A stretch of 12,159 nucleotides of DNA from Thaumarchaeota archaeon S13 (GCA_003724275.1 RHFA01000144.1:1-12159); one strand, 5' to 3'. Positions 1 through 6,037 are shown, counted from the stretch's first letter. Made by a program: numbers and translations. Notes: a model not told the origin generated them from the letters alone.

Positions 1-12
1 CCCCCGGGACCA

Positions 13-95
13 GGCCTGCCCAGGGCGGTGGCGGCCGGGGGCCTGAACGGCCGCGTGGCGCTGCCCCGGGGGCCGCCTGCGCGCGTGGGCAGGCC
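13..95. other. GC-rich nested inverted repeat upstream of the Rieske gene
   Basis: The arms GGCCTGCCCA (13-22) and TGGGCAGGCC (86-95) are perfect reverse complements. Inside them GGCGG (24-28) can pair with CCGCC (73-77), and GCGGCC (31-36) with GGCCGC (49-54). The whole could fold as one long branched hairpin ending just before the TATA box at 102-109. It may be the 3' end or termination structure of a gene beyond the left edge, a small RNA, or chance pairing in GC-rich DNA. No coding frame with recognisable content was seen in positions 1-132. Confidence 0.4.
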
Positions 96-101
96 AGAAA
101 A

Positions 102-109
102 ACTATAAG
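102..109 (+). promoter_or_regulatory. TATA box of the Rieske operon
   Basis: ACTATAAG stands out as AT-rich in a GC-rich leader. The centre of TATAA is about 27 nt before the ATG at 133, the spacing expected if transcription starts at or next to the start codon. The transcript is probably leaderless, which fits the absence of a Shine-Dalgarno sequence in the short interval. Confidence 0.65.
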
Positions 110-132
110 GGCCCATTTCTGGGCGCGCGCGC

Positions 133-441
133 ATGGCAAGGGTTGTGGCCGGCAAGGCCGCAGAGATTCCACCCGGCACGCTCAAGAGGGTGGGCGCCGA
201 GGGCGGCGACATTGTTGTCGGCAACCTTGACGGCAAGTTTTTCGCCATGGCCGACACGTGCACCCACGCCGGCGCGAGCCTCTCGGAGGGCAGGATCGAG
301 GGGGGCAACGTCGTGTGCGGCTGGCATGGGGCGCAGTTCGAGTGCGCCAGCGGCCGCCTCGCAAAGTTTCCCGCAAAGGTTGCGGACCTGAGGCAGTATG
401 GGGTATCTGTAGAGGGCGACGACGTCGTCGTGGAGGTGTAG
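133..441 (+). CDS. Rieske-type [2Fe-2S] ferredoxin
   Basis: A 102-residue soluble Rieske ferredoxin. The cluster-binding motifs are CTH (Cys43, His45) and CGWH (Cys62, His65), matching the C-x-H ... C-x2-H pattern with two Cys and two His ligands. There is no signal peptide, membrane segment or fused catalytic domain, so it looks like a cytoplasmic electron carrier of the NirD/dioxygenase-ferredoxin type, not the bc1 subunit. The extra disulfide cysteines of bc1-type Rieske proteins are not apparent. The ATG lies about 27 nt after a TATA box. It is first in a likely three-gene operon, with only 3 nt before the UPF0147 gene. Its electron partner cannot be told from the sequence. Confidence 0.92.
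   Translation: MARVVAGKAAEIPPGTLKRVGAEGGDIVVGNLDGKFFAMADTCTHAGASLSEGRIEGGNVVCGWHGAQFECASGRLAKFPAKVADLRQYGVSVEGDDVVVEV
432..438 (+). promoter_or_regulatory. Shine-Dalgarno sequence of the UPF0147 gene
   Basis: GGAGGTG lies inside the last codons of the Rieske gene, six nucleotides before the ATG at 445. It matches the anti-Shine-Dalgarno end of archaeal 16S rRNA. This internal operon gene therefore uses a ribosome binding site, unlike the apparently leaderless first gene, and it fixes the start at 445. Confidence 0.7.
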
Positions 442-444
442 GGC

Positions 445-720
445 ATGGCGACCAAGGAGCAGAACGAAGAGTCCCTAAAGAACGCCCTCACGACGCTAAA
501 CTCCGTAGTGGGCGACCCGTCGACGCCAAAGACGGTAAAGAGGGGCGTCACGGAGCTCGTCTCTGGCCTAAAGGGCGGCGAGGGCTCGCTCGCTGTCCGC
601 GCGGCAAACGCGATAAGCGCGCTGGACGACATTACGCAGGACCCAAACATGCCCTCGCACATCAGGACGCGCCTGTGGCAGGCCGTCTCCACGCTAGAGG
701 GCATAAGGGAGAAGGCCTAG
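445..720 (+). CDS. UPF0147 family protein
   Basis: A 91-residue protein that I recognise as UPF0147, a small archaeal family of unknown function. It is predicted all-helical and soluble, with a charged N-terminus, a VVGDPSTPKTVKRG segment near residues 22-35, a second similar QDPNMPSHIRTR segment near residues 66-77, and no cysteines. The two Pro-containing segments look like a repeated helix-turn pattern. The length is normal for the family. A strong Shine-Dalgarno sequence supports the ATG. The gene sits 3 nt after the Rieske stop and 14 nt before the methyltransferase start, so it is probably co-transcribed with both. No biochemical role can be assigned. Confidence 0.9.
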   Translation: MATKEQNEESLKNALTTLNSVVGDPSTPKTVKRGVTELVSGLKGGEGSLAVRAANAISALDDITQDPNMPSHIRTRLWQAVSTLEGIREKA

Positions 721-734
721 GCGGCCCTGACGCC

Positions 735-1505
735 TTGAGGATCGAGGACTATATCGCGACCCTTCCCGGAAGCATAGTCTCCGGCGACGGCGTGCAGATG
801 CCCGCGCACGCGATGCGCAGGATGCTCGGCCTTGCCGGCATCAGGCAAGGCGAGACGTTTATGCACCTGGGGTGCGGCGGAGGCGAGGGCCTCAGGATTG
901 CGCTGGAGGAGTTTGGCGCAGGCTCCGCAGTCGGCGTCGACACCAGCGCGGCGGCCGTCGCGGCCGCGCGCGAGTCCCTGTCCGGCGCGGGGGGCAGGTG
1001 CGAGGTGGTGTGCGGCGACGCTGTGGGCGCCGACGTGGCCAGGGCCGACGTTGTCGCCTATTGGTTTGCCGACGAGCGCATAACGGTGCCGCTGCGCCGC
1101 ACGCTATCCTCGCTGCGCGATGGCGCGCGCGTTGTAAGCGTGTGGGGGCCCCCCGCGGGCTGCCTGCCCGAGCGCGTCGACTTTCCCTTTGTCCTCAGCG
1201 TCGCGCCGTTTCGCGAGGCCCGCAGCGTGCGCGAGCAGCTCCTCGCCGTCCTCGGCGTCAGGTGCGTCGACTTTGTGACGGCGTGGGAGTACTCGGAGCG
1301 CTATACGCGCGCCATAGGCCCGGACGGCAACGAGGGCAACCGCTTTCTCACAATGATGCAGGCCGTCACAATGTGGATAGGGGCCAGAAACCTCGGCGTC
1401 TCGTGCACCAGGGAGATGCCCGAGTCCATACGCACGTACGCGGGGATCCTGCGGACGTTCTATGGCATAGAGGTCGAGCACCTTTTGGAGGACGCGGGAG
1501 ACTAG
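735..1505 (+). CDS. class I SAM-dependent methyltransferase (aKMT-like N-terminal domain)
   Basis: A 256-residue protein if it starts at TTG 735. Residues 44-52 read HLGCGGGEG, the SAM-binding glycine loop (motif I), with His in place of the usual Asp before LGCG. VGVDTS (67-72) ends strand 2 with the acidic residue that contacts the ribose, and CGDAVGAD (93-100) is the motif III region. The segment from PAHAMRRML (23-31) through the Rossmann core resembles archaeal protein-lysine methyltransferase aKMT and related Dot1-like folds. About 100 C-terminal residues, rich in aromatic and charged residues, are an added domain I do not recognise. The frame is open further upstream but overlaps UPF0147; TTG is the first reasonable start and has no clear ribosome binding site. 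The substrate is unknown; a protein lysine is only a guess. Confidence 0.75.
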   Translation: MRIEDYIATLPGSIVSGDGVQMPAHAMRRMLGLAGIRQGETFMHLGCGGGEGLRIALEEFGAGSAVGVDTSAAAVAAARESLSGAGGRCEVVCGDAVGADVARADVVAYWFADERITVPLRRTLSSLRDGARVVSVWGPPAGCLPERVDFPFVLSVAPFREARSVREQLLAVLGVRCVDFVTAWEYSERYTRAIGPDGNEGNRFLTMMQAVTMWIGARNLGVSCTREMPESIRTYAGILRTFYGIEVEHLLEDAGD

Positions 1506-1697
1506 GGCCGGCAGGCTCGGGCGCGCACGGCGGGACGCCCGTGCCGGGCCCGGCCTGGCGCCATGGCATGCGGCAGGCCCCAGCCAGAAGGCCCGCCGGC
1601 CGGCACGGAGGTGATGGCCAGGCCGCCACTGACCGCAGGGGCGCCATGTGCGCGAAAACGCCCAAGGCCGGCCTGCCGTGGCCGCCCAGTTCCCCTA

Positions 1698-1734
1698 GGC
1701 GCCAGCCGGCAGGTGCCCTGCCCCGGACGGCGCC
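1698..1734. other. compound intergenic hairpin
   Basis: GGCGCC (1698-1703) can pair with GGCGCC (1729-1734), CCGG (1706-1709) with CCGG (1723-1726), and CAGG (1710-1713) with CCTG (1717-1720). This gives about 14 base pairs, a 2x2 internal loop, a two-base CC bulge and a TGC loop. It lies about 40 nt before the TATA box at 1775-1780. No T-run follows on either strand, so a classical terminator is unlikely; a structured RNA or regulator site is possible. Confidence 0.35.
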
Positions 1735-1774
1735 CCTGAAAGCGCGCCACGGGGCCGCGCGCCGACGCAATCCC

Positions 1775-1780
1775 ATATAA
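1775..1780 (+). promoter_or_regulatory. TATA box of the Ig-like membrane protein gene
   Basis: ATATAA, centred 28.5 nt before the TTG at 1806, in an otherwise GC-rich stretch. The spacing points to a leaderless transcript and decides in favour of the TTG start. Confidence 0.65.
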
Positions 1781-1805
1781 CGGGGCCAGATCGCGCCTGC
1801 GCGCG

Positions 1806-2333
1806 TTGAGGGCAAAGGCACTAGCAGCGCTTGCCGCCGCCGCCGTGGCCGTCGCCGCGGCCGCGGCGCCGGACGCCTTGGCCCACTCGCTGTTCAACTC
1901 TGCCGAGCAGTCCATCGCCGGCTACCGCGTGCAGGTCTCGACGCTCCCAGAGTTCCCGCAGATAGGCGAGCCCTCGCAGGTCCTCTTTCGCGTGACAGAC
2001 TCGGACTATGAGGAGCTTCCTGGGGTGATAATGCGCGTGCGCATCATGCATGACGACATGGAGGTCTACTCGGACGGCCCGCGCATAATAGAGGGGGCCC
2101 ACAACATCCTAGAGTTCACCTTTGAGACGCAGGGCAACCACATAATGCACGTCGACCTCTACAACCTAGAGGGCGCGGCGAACGAGATAACGACATACAC
2201 GTTCAACATCAGCACGCAGAGCCCGTTTGGGTACGTGTTTATTGCGAGCATTACCGTAGGCGCGGTGATATTTGCCCTCGTTGTGGGATATATCTACCTG
2301 CCCGACATTATCAGGCGCCGGCGCGAAGGCTAG
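1806..2333 (+). CDS. secreted membrane-anchored Ig-like protein, possible copper binder (YtkA/CopC-like)
   Basis: A 175-residue protein starting at TTG. Residues 1-26 are an alanine-rich signal peptide ending ALA, so cleavage would leave His27 as the mature N-terminus. Residues 27-140 look like a beta-rich Ig/YtkA-type domain with His82, His112 and His115 and several methionines (MRVRIMHDDM, NHIMHV). Residues 142-165 are a single membrane anchor, followed by a basic RRRR tail facing the cytoplasm, so the domain would lie outside the cell. It converges on the oxidase operon, with a 23-bp overlap with the heme A synthase 3' end. A role in copper delivery or oxidase assembly is inferred from position and residues only; family membership is tentative. 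Confidence 0.7.
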   Translation: MRAKALAALAAAAVAVAAAAAPDALAHSLFNSAEQSIAGYRVQVSTLPEFPQIGEPSQVLFRVTDSDYEELPGVIMRVRIMHDDMEVYSDGPRIIEGAHNILEFTFETQGNHIMHVDLYNLEGAANEITTYTFNISTQSPFGYVFIASITVGAVIFALVVGYIYLPDIIRRRREG

Positions 2334-2769
2334 GCTCGCGCCTGCGCGCGAGGCCAAAGGCAAACAGGACCGTCAGCAGGACAGAGGCAAACAGCAGTAT
2401 GCCGATTCCAAAGTGAACCGTGACGAGTATCGCGTGGAGCTTTTGGTCTATCACCAGCGCCCCGAGCGTGATCTGCGCGACGACAAATGCCGCCGCAGCC
2501 GTGCTCGTTATCGTCGCCGGCCCGACCCTGTCGCGCGCCTTCCAGCACGCCACGGCCGTCGCGAGGACGAGCATTCCCGTAAACATCGCGACCACCCTGT
2601 GGACCCACTCGACCATGTACTGCTCGGTCGGCCAGAGGCCGCTGGGGCAGAGGGGCCAGTCCGGGCACGTGAGGCCCAGGCCCGCGGCCGAGACGTACCC
2701 GCCGATGACCATCAGCGAGTAGAGGACCCCTAGCGAGACGCACGCCAGGTACCTAGCCAGCACCGCCAA
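2311..2769 (-). CDS. ctaA: half-size heme A synthase (CtaA/COX15 family)
   Basis: A 152-residue polytopic protein with four membrane helices, half the eight-helix size of bacterial CtaA, as known for some archaeal homologues. CtaA/COX15 converts heme O to heme A for the terminal oxidase. Visible hallmarks are the CPDWPLC loop (Cys35 and Cys41, the redox cysteine pair), EWVHR (Glu54, His57), and His112 and His119 in the second helix pair. The TTG at 2769 abuts the cupredoxin stop. A GTG at 2763 is an equally good start, because GGAGTGA at 2770-2776 would then sit at Shine-Dalgarno distance. It is the last gene of the oxidase operon. Half-size proteins presumably dimerise or oligomerise. No heme O synthase (CtaB) is in the window. 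Confidence 0.9.
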   Translation of the reverse strand: MAVLARYLACVSLGVLYSLMVIGGYVSAAGLGLTCPDWPLCPSGLWPTEQYMVEWVHRVVAMFTGMLVLATAVACWKARDRVGPATITSTAAAAFVVAQITLGALVIDQKLHAILVTVHFGIGILLFASVLLTVLFAFGLARRREPSLRAGA

Positions 2770-3723
2770 TCACTCCACGACAAAGGTGCCCTGCATGCCC
2801 TGCAGCGAGTGGCCCGGCACCGTGCAGATATAGTGATAGAGGCCAGGCGCGCCGGCCACAAAGGTGACCTCGCCGGACTCGCCGCCGCGCAGCGGCGCCG
2901 TCGCCGAGGCGATCGCCGAGTCCCACACGACGCTGTTAAAGTCCTCGGGGTCAGTCACGACGCCAAAAGAGTGGAACGAGACGCCCGTGTTCGTCGAGCG
3001 GACAGTTATGGTGTCCCCCGAGCGCACGCGTATCTCGGGGTTTGCGCCCTCCTCGCCTGGCAGGCCGTTAAACCCGAGCGTCAAAAAGTCGTCTGACTCG
3101 ACAAAGTCAAGGTCAAACTCGTGGGACATGGCCTCGCGCGGCGGCGCCGGCGCGGCCTCCTCGCGCGGGCCGACTATGATCTCGCCGACCATGCCCTGCT
3201 CGCGGTGGCCGGGCACGGTGCAGATGTAATAGTACGTGCCCTCCTCGGCGGGGACAAACTCGGCGAGGCCGCCCTCGCCGGGCCTGAGCGGGTCTGCCGG
3301 CGAGGCGACCTCTGTTCCCGGTATGACCCCCGCGTACCCCTCGGCGTCGGCCGTCACGCCGAACGAGTGGAACGAGACTCCGGCATTGTTCACGTCAAAG
3401 AGTATGCGGTCGCCCACTGACGCCGTGACCGTCGGGTTTGCGCCCTCCTCGCCGGGCAGGCCGTTAAACCCGAGCGTCAAAAAGTCATCCGACTCGACAA
3501 AGTCAAGGTCGACGCGTATCTCCGTGCCGCTGGCCGCCGGCGGCGGCGGGGCCGGCACCGCGTCGCCGGCGGAGCCGGCCACGACTGGGGCCGGCATTGA
3601 TATCCAATAGTCCCACATTCCAAAGAATATCGCGCCGCCGACGACGCATATTCCCACCATGATCGCCATCATGCGGCCCATCCTTTCCGGAGAGGTCCTG
3701 TAGATCTGCTGCTGCGCGCTCAA
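2770..3723 (-). CDS. membrane-anchored tandem cupredoxin (two type 1 copper domains)
   Basis: A 317-residue protein taken from TTG 3723, 13 nt after the subunit I stop; the frame is open to 3786 but would overlap subunit I. An N-terminal helix (about 17-39) anchors it, followed by an Ala/Pro-rich linker. Two plastocyanin-like domains follow (about 70-186 and 203-317). Each has a full type 1 copper set in HSFGV and C-x4-H-x4-M: His119, Cys168, His173, Met178, and His251, Cys300, His305, Met310. It probably shuttles electrons to the CuA centre of subunit II in place of cytochrome c, on the outer face of the membrane. The first 25 or so residues of the two domains are identical, and the DNA nearly so. 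Being in the oxidase operon supports the role. Confidence 0.88.
   Translation of the reverse strand: MSAQQQIYRTSPERMGRMMAIMVGICVVGGAIFFGMWDYWISMPAPVVAGSAGDAVPAPPPPAASGTEIRVDLDFVESDDFLTLGFNGLPGEEGANPTVTASVGDRILFDVNNAGVSFHSFGVTADAEGYAGVIPGTEVASPADPLRPGEGGLAEFVPAEEGTYYYICTVPGHREQGMVGEIIVGPREEAAPAPPREAMSHEFDLDFVESDDFLTLGFNGLPGEEGANPEIRVRSGDTITVRSTNTGVSFHSFGVVTDPEDFNSVVWDSAIASATAPLRGGESGEVTFVAGAPGLYHYICTVPGHSLQGMQGTFVVE
3038..3114. repeat. intragenic direct repeat, copy in cupredoxin domain 2
   Basis: This 77-nt segment is matched by 3434-3510 with three differences. The copies are 396 nt (132 codons) apart and in frame. It encodes the start of the second cupredoxin domain. Confidence 0.9.
3434..3510. 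repeat. intragenic direct repeat, copy in cupredoxin domain 1
   Basis: Partner of the copy at 3038-3114. Similarity drops sharply outside this stretch except around the HSFGV copper-ligand motif and the C-terminal CTVPGH motif, so it looks like local gene conversion or strong local constraint within an older domain duplication. Confidence 0.9.
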
Positions 3724-3736
3724 CGTCCCATCACAC

Positions 3737-5263
3737 CTAGTGCTGAGGGTTCTTCCTCTCGTACGGATAGTAGTACTTTGCGCCAAGGCCCCACGGGTCG
3801 TCCATGTCGGCGGGCCGCCCGCGCGCGGTGCTGTGGAGCATGTTTGCCAGGAATATGACCATCGACACGCCTATTATCATCGCGCCGACTGAGGCGATCT
3901 GGTTCATCGCTATCCACTCTGGTATCGGCGGATAGTCGTATACGCGGCGCGGCATCCCAAAGAGTCCCAGGACGTGCTGCGTGAAAAAGACCATGACCGT
4001 CCCGACGAACGAGAGGACAAAGTGTATGTTGCCCAGGCGCTCGTTGTACATGCGCCCCGTGACGTACGGGAACATGTAATAGAGATAGCCGACCGAGCCA
4101 AAGAGTATGGTCCCCATGACAAACAGGTGAAAGTGCCCGACGACCCAGTACGAGTCGTGCGTGACAAAGTCCAGCGGCATTGCGCTGTTGACGACGCCGC
4201 CGGCGCCGGCCGAAAAGAAGAGCGCGATCCCCCCGACGGCCCAGAGCATCGGCGTCGAGAAGCGTATGCGGCCACCCCACATCGTCGCCAGAAAGTTAAA
4301 GACGTGCATTGCCGAGGCGGGCACGGCGGCGAGCGTGCCGACCATAAAGACGGTCTTTTCCGTAAACGACATTCCCGTGGCGTACATGTGGTGGGCCCAC
4401 GACGCAAAGCCGACTATGGAGAGCAGGACAAAGGCCGCTATCCCCGAGGACGCGCTGAATATGGGCTTGCGCGAAAAGCGCGGGATTATCTCGTACATCA
4501 TGCCGATCGCCGGAATGACGAGGACATAGACCTCGGGGTGGAACGTAAACCAGAACAGGTGCGCGTACGCGATCGGGTCCCCTCCGACTGCGGGGTTGAA
4601 GAAGCCCGAGGCGCCAAGTCGATCCGTGAGGAGCATTAGGAGGGCCGCGGCGAAGGTCGGCAGCGCGACGAGGACTATGAGCGAGGACGAGAGGAACGAC
4701 CACGCGAGCAGGGGAACCTTTGAGATCGGCATGTCCGGGTGCTTGCACTTTAGTATCGTCACGATAAAGTTGATCGCGCCGAGTATCGACGACACGCCGA
4801 GTATCTTGAGGCCAAATATCCACATGTCCGCCGCCGGCCCCGGCGCGCTGATGACCGAGTAGGGCGGCGTGGCGTACCACGTAAAGTCCGCAAAGCCGAG
4901 CCATATGAGCGCGCCGGCCGGCGGGATCATCCAGAACGCGATCGCGTTGAGCTTTGGGTACGCCATGTCCTTGTAGCGGACCATTATCGGCACGAAATAG
5001 TTGCCCACGGCCGAGGCGAACGGCAGTATGAACAGGAATATTAGCGTCGTCCCGTGGACCGTAAAGATGCGGTTGAACGTCATCGCGTCGCCGATGATCT
5101 GCGCGCCGGGGAAAAAGAGCTCGGCCCTGATCGAGAGCGCAAGCGCGCCGCCCATGAACATGAACGCAAGCGACGTGATGAGATAGAGGAGGCCCACGTC
5201 GGTGTGGTGCGTCGAGAACATTATCTGCCATATAGGGCGCGGGCGCGCAAGCTCCATGACCAT
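3737..5263 (-). CDS. coxA: heme-copper oxidase subunit I
   Basis: A 508-residue polytopic catalytic subunit of an A-type (aa3-like) oxygen reductase. Metal ligands are all present: His70 (low-spin heme, in HGTT), His242 and cross-linked Tyr246 in HPEVY, His291-His292 (CuB), His377 (high-spin heme) and His379 (low-spin heme). For the D-channel, Asp99 (KDMAYP) and Glu244 are present. The usual K-channel lysine is not: the PTGVK-like stretch reads PASAMH (315-320), with Met319 or His320 in its place. The ATG at 5263 is 1 nt after the subunit II stop, with a GGAGG about 9 nt upstream inside the preceding gene; ATG 5257 is a possible alternative. It reduces oxygen to water and pumps protons in the cytoplasmic membrane. 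Confidence 0.97.
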   Translation of the reverse strand: MVMELARPRPIWQIMFSTHHTDVGLLYLITSLAFMFMGGALALSIRAELFFPGAQIIGDAMTFNRIFTVHGTTLIFLFILPFASAVGNYFVPIMVRYKDMAYPKLNAIAFWMIPPAGALIWLGFADFTWYATPPYSVISAPGPAADMWIFGLKILGVSSILGAINFIVTILKCKHPDMPISKVPLLAWSFLSSSLIVLVALPTFAAALLMLLTDRLGASGFFNPAVGGDPIAYAHLFWFTFHPEVYVLVIPAIGMMYEIIPRFSRKPIFSASSGIAAFVLLSIVGFASWAHHMYATGMSFTEKTVFMVGTLAAVPASAMHVFNFLATMWGGRIRFSTPMLWAVGGIALFFSAGAGGVVNSAMPLDFVTHDSYWVVGHFHLFVMGTILFGSVGYLYYMFPYVTGRMYNERLGNIHFVLSFVGTVMVFFTQHVLGLFGMPRRVYDYPPIPEWIAMNQIASVGAMIIGVSMVIFLANMLHSTARGRPADMDDPWGLGAKYYYPYERKNPQH

Positions 5264-5264
5264 T

Positions 5265-5696
5265 CTAGGCTGCCTCCTCCACTATGAGCTTGCCCCTCAT
5301 GTTGTAGTGTATGAGCCCACAGTACTCGCGGCACTGTATGTCGTGCTCGCCGGCCTCCATGGGCGCAAACCACACCGTGTTGACCCTGCCGGGGACGGCG
5401 TCGAGCAGCACGACATAGTCGTGTATGTTAAACGAGTGTATGACGTCCTTTGAGGTGATCTCAAACCTGTACGCCTTGCCGGCCTCGACGCGCAGCTCGC
5501 CGATCCTCTTTGTCCCGTCCTCGTGCTCGAATGTCCAGAACCACTGCTGGCCGGTCACCTTTATGAGCTCGGCGTCCTCGGGTATGTGCTCGACTATCCG
5601 CTCGACGTTCCACGCCTCGGCCCCTACCCAGCAGAGCAGCGCGACTACGACGCCGATATAGACCCACTCGGGAAAGTTAGAGTGCCCGCTCACCAC
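5265..5696 (-). CDS. coxB: cytochrome oxidase subunit II, CuA domain part
   Basis: A 143-residue protein with one N-terminal membrane helix (about 10-29) and an external cupredoxin-like CuA domain. CuA ligands are His87 (in VIHSF), Cys122, Glu124, Cys126, His130 and Met133 (CREYCGLIHYNM). The aromatic QQWFWTF (50-56) is the electron-entry patch typical of subunit II. It lacks the signal peptide and first membrane helix of a complete subunit II; these are encoded by the gene just upstream in another frame, overlapping by 7 nt. GTG 5696 has a GGAGG 7 nt upstream; GTG 5693 would make a GTGA overlap. CuA accepts electrons, probably from the tandem cupredoxin, and passes them to subunit I. Confidence 0.92.
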   Translation of the reverse strand: MVSGHSNFPEWVYIGVVVALLCWVGAEAWNVERIVEHIPEDAELIKVTGQQWFWTFEHEDGTKRIGELRVEAGKAYRFEITSKDVIHSFNIHDYVVLLDAVPGRVNTVWFAPMEAGEHDIQCREYCGLIHYNMRGKLIVEEAA

Positions 5697-5947
5697 TCGC
5701 CGGCCTCCTCATACCTCGTCGGCGCCGCCTTGGGGTTGGACTCGCGAAAGCGCAGGCACAGCCAGACTATGGTCCCCGAGACGACGGTCCCGATCGTAAA
5801 GGCGACAGTCATCATGCGAAAGAAGAGGTTCCAGATCTCGGCCCTGCGGTCAAGGTACTCGCCGGGCTCCGTGGCCGCCAGGGCGGGCAGCGCGGGGATC
5901 GAGAGGACGAGCGCAAGGATCGCAAGCGGGGTGGCGCGTGGTGTCAT
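5690..5947 (-). CDS. N-terminal membrane part of split oxidase subunit II
   Basis: An 85-residue protein: signal peptide (about 1-24, ending PALA), a short outside segment (YLDRRAEIWN), a membrane helix (about 44-66), and a charged tail (RFRESNPKAAP) that ends where the CuA-bearing protein begins. The order signal peptide, helix, charged RFRES-type turn matches the N-terminus of ordinary subunit II, so the two genes together make one standard subunit II of about 225 residues. It is the first gene of the oxidase operon. The ATG at 5947 follows a TATA box by about 34 nt, leaving a very short leader. It could be a genuine split or the product of a one-base sequencing or assembly error near 5690-5700. 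Confidence 0.8.
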   Translation of the reverse strand: MTPRATPLAILALVLSIPALPALAATEPGEYLDRRAEIWNLFFRMMTVAFTIGTVVSGTIVWLCLRFRESNPKAAPTRYEEAGEW

Positions 5948-5977
5948 CCCTGATGCGGGCCCGCCCCCGGGATTTGG

Positions 5978-5984
5978 TATTTAA
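5978..5984 (-). promoter_or_regulatory. TATA box of the oxidase operon
   Basis: Read on the minus strand this is TTAAATA within ACATTAAATACC. Its centre is about 34 nt before the ATG at 5947, giving a predicted leader of some 8-10 nt. It lies in a 122-nt interval shared with the divergent gene at 6070, which has its own TATA box. Confidence 0.6.
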
Positions 5985-6037
5985 TGTTTTAGCGCCGGGG
6001 CGGCCGGGGGCGCCCGGAGGCCACGCCTGCCCATACC

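Larger units (their letters stand above)
1506..1805. other. 300-nt non-coding interval rich in dyad symmetry
   Basis: No convincing gene was found here. It holds GCACGG/CCGTGC (1525-1544), the palindrome GCCGGGCCCGGC (1543-1554), a compound hairpin at 1698-1734, and the core CGGCAGG recurring at 1509, 1571 and 1707 plus its reverse complement near 1672. A GGAGGTGAT string at 1607-1615 has no start codon at a usable distance. The right end carries the TATA box for the next gene. It could include the 3' end of the Rieske operon or a small structured RNA. Confidence 0.5.

Noticed and set aside
1607..1739. GGAGGTGAT at 1607-1615 as a ribosome binding site for a short gene
   Set aside because: The ATG at 1614 overlaps the motif itself and the next in-frame candidates are too far away; the 41-codon frame from 1614 has no protein-like character.
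1646..1780. Open frame of 44 codons starting at ATG 1646 in the non-coding interval
   Set aside because: The product is Arg/Pro-rich with low complexity, resembles translated GC-rich non-coding DNA, has no ribosome binding site at the right distance, and runs into the TATA box of the next gene.
1791..2350. Fifteen-base direct repeat TCGCGCCTGCGCGCG at 1791-1805 and 2336-2350, flanking the Ig-like gene
   Set aside because: It could suggest a mobile unit, but the sequence is pure alternating GC, one copy lies in ctaA coding sequence, and there is no transposase or target-site pattern.
3974..4639. Long open frame on the plus strand opposite oxidase subunit I
   Set aside because: It is exactly antisense to a fully recognisable gene, its product is a charged low-complexity string, and such shadows are expected in GC-rich coding DNA. 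The same applies to 872-1780 (+) and to the other long frames lying within recognised genes.
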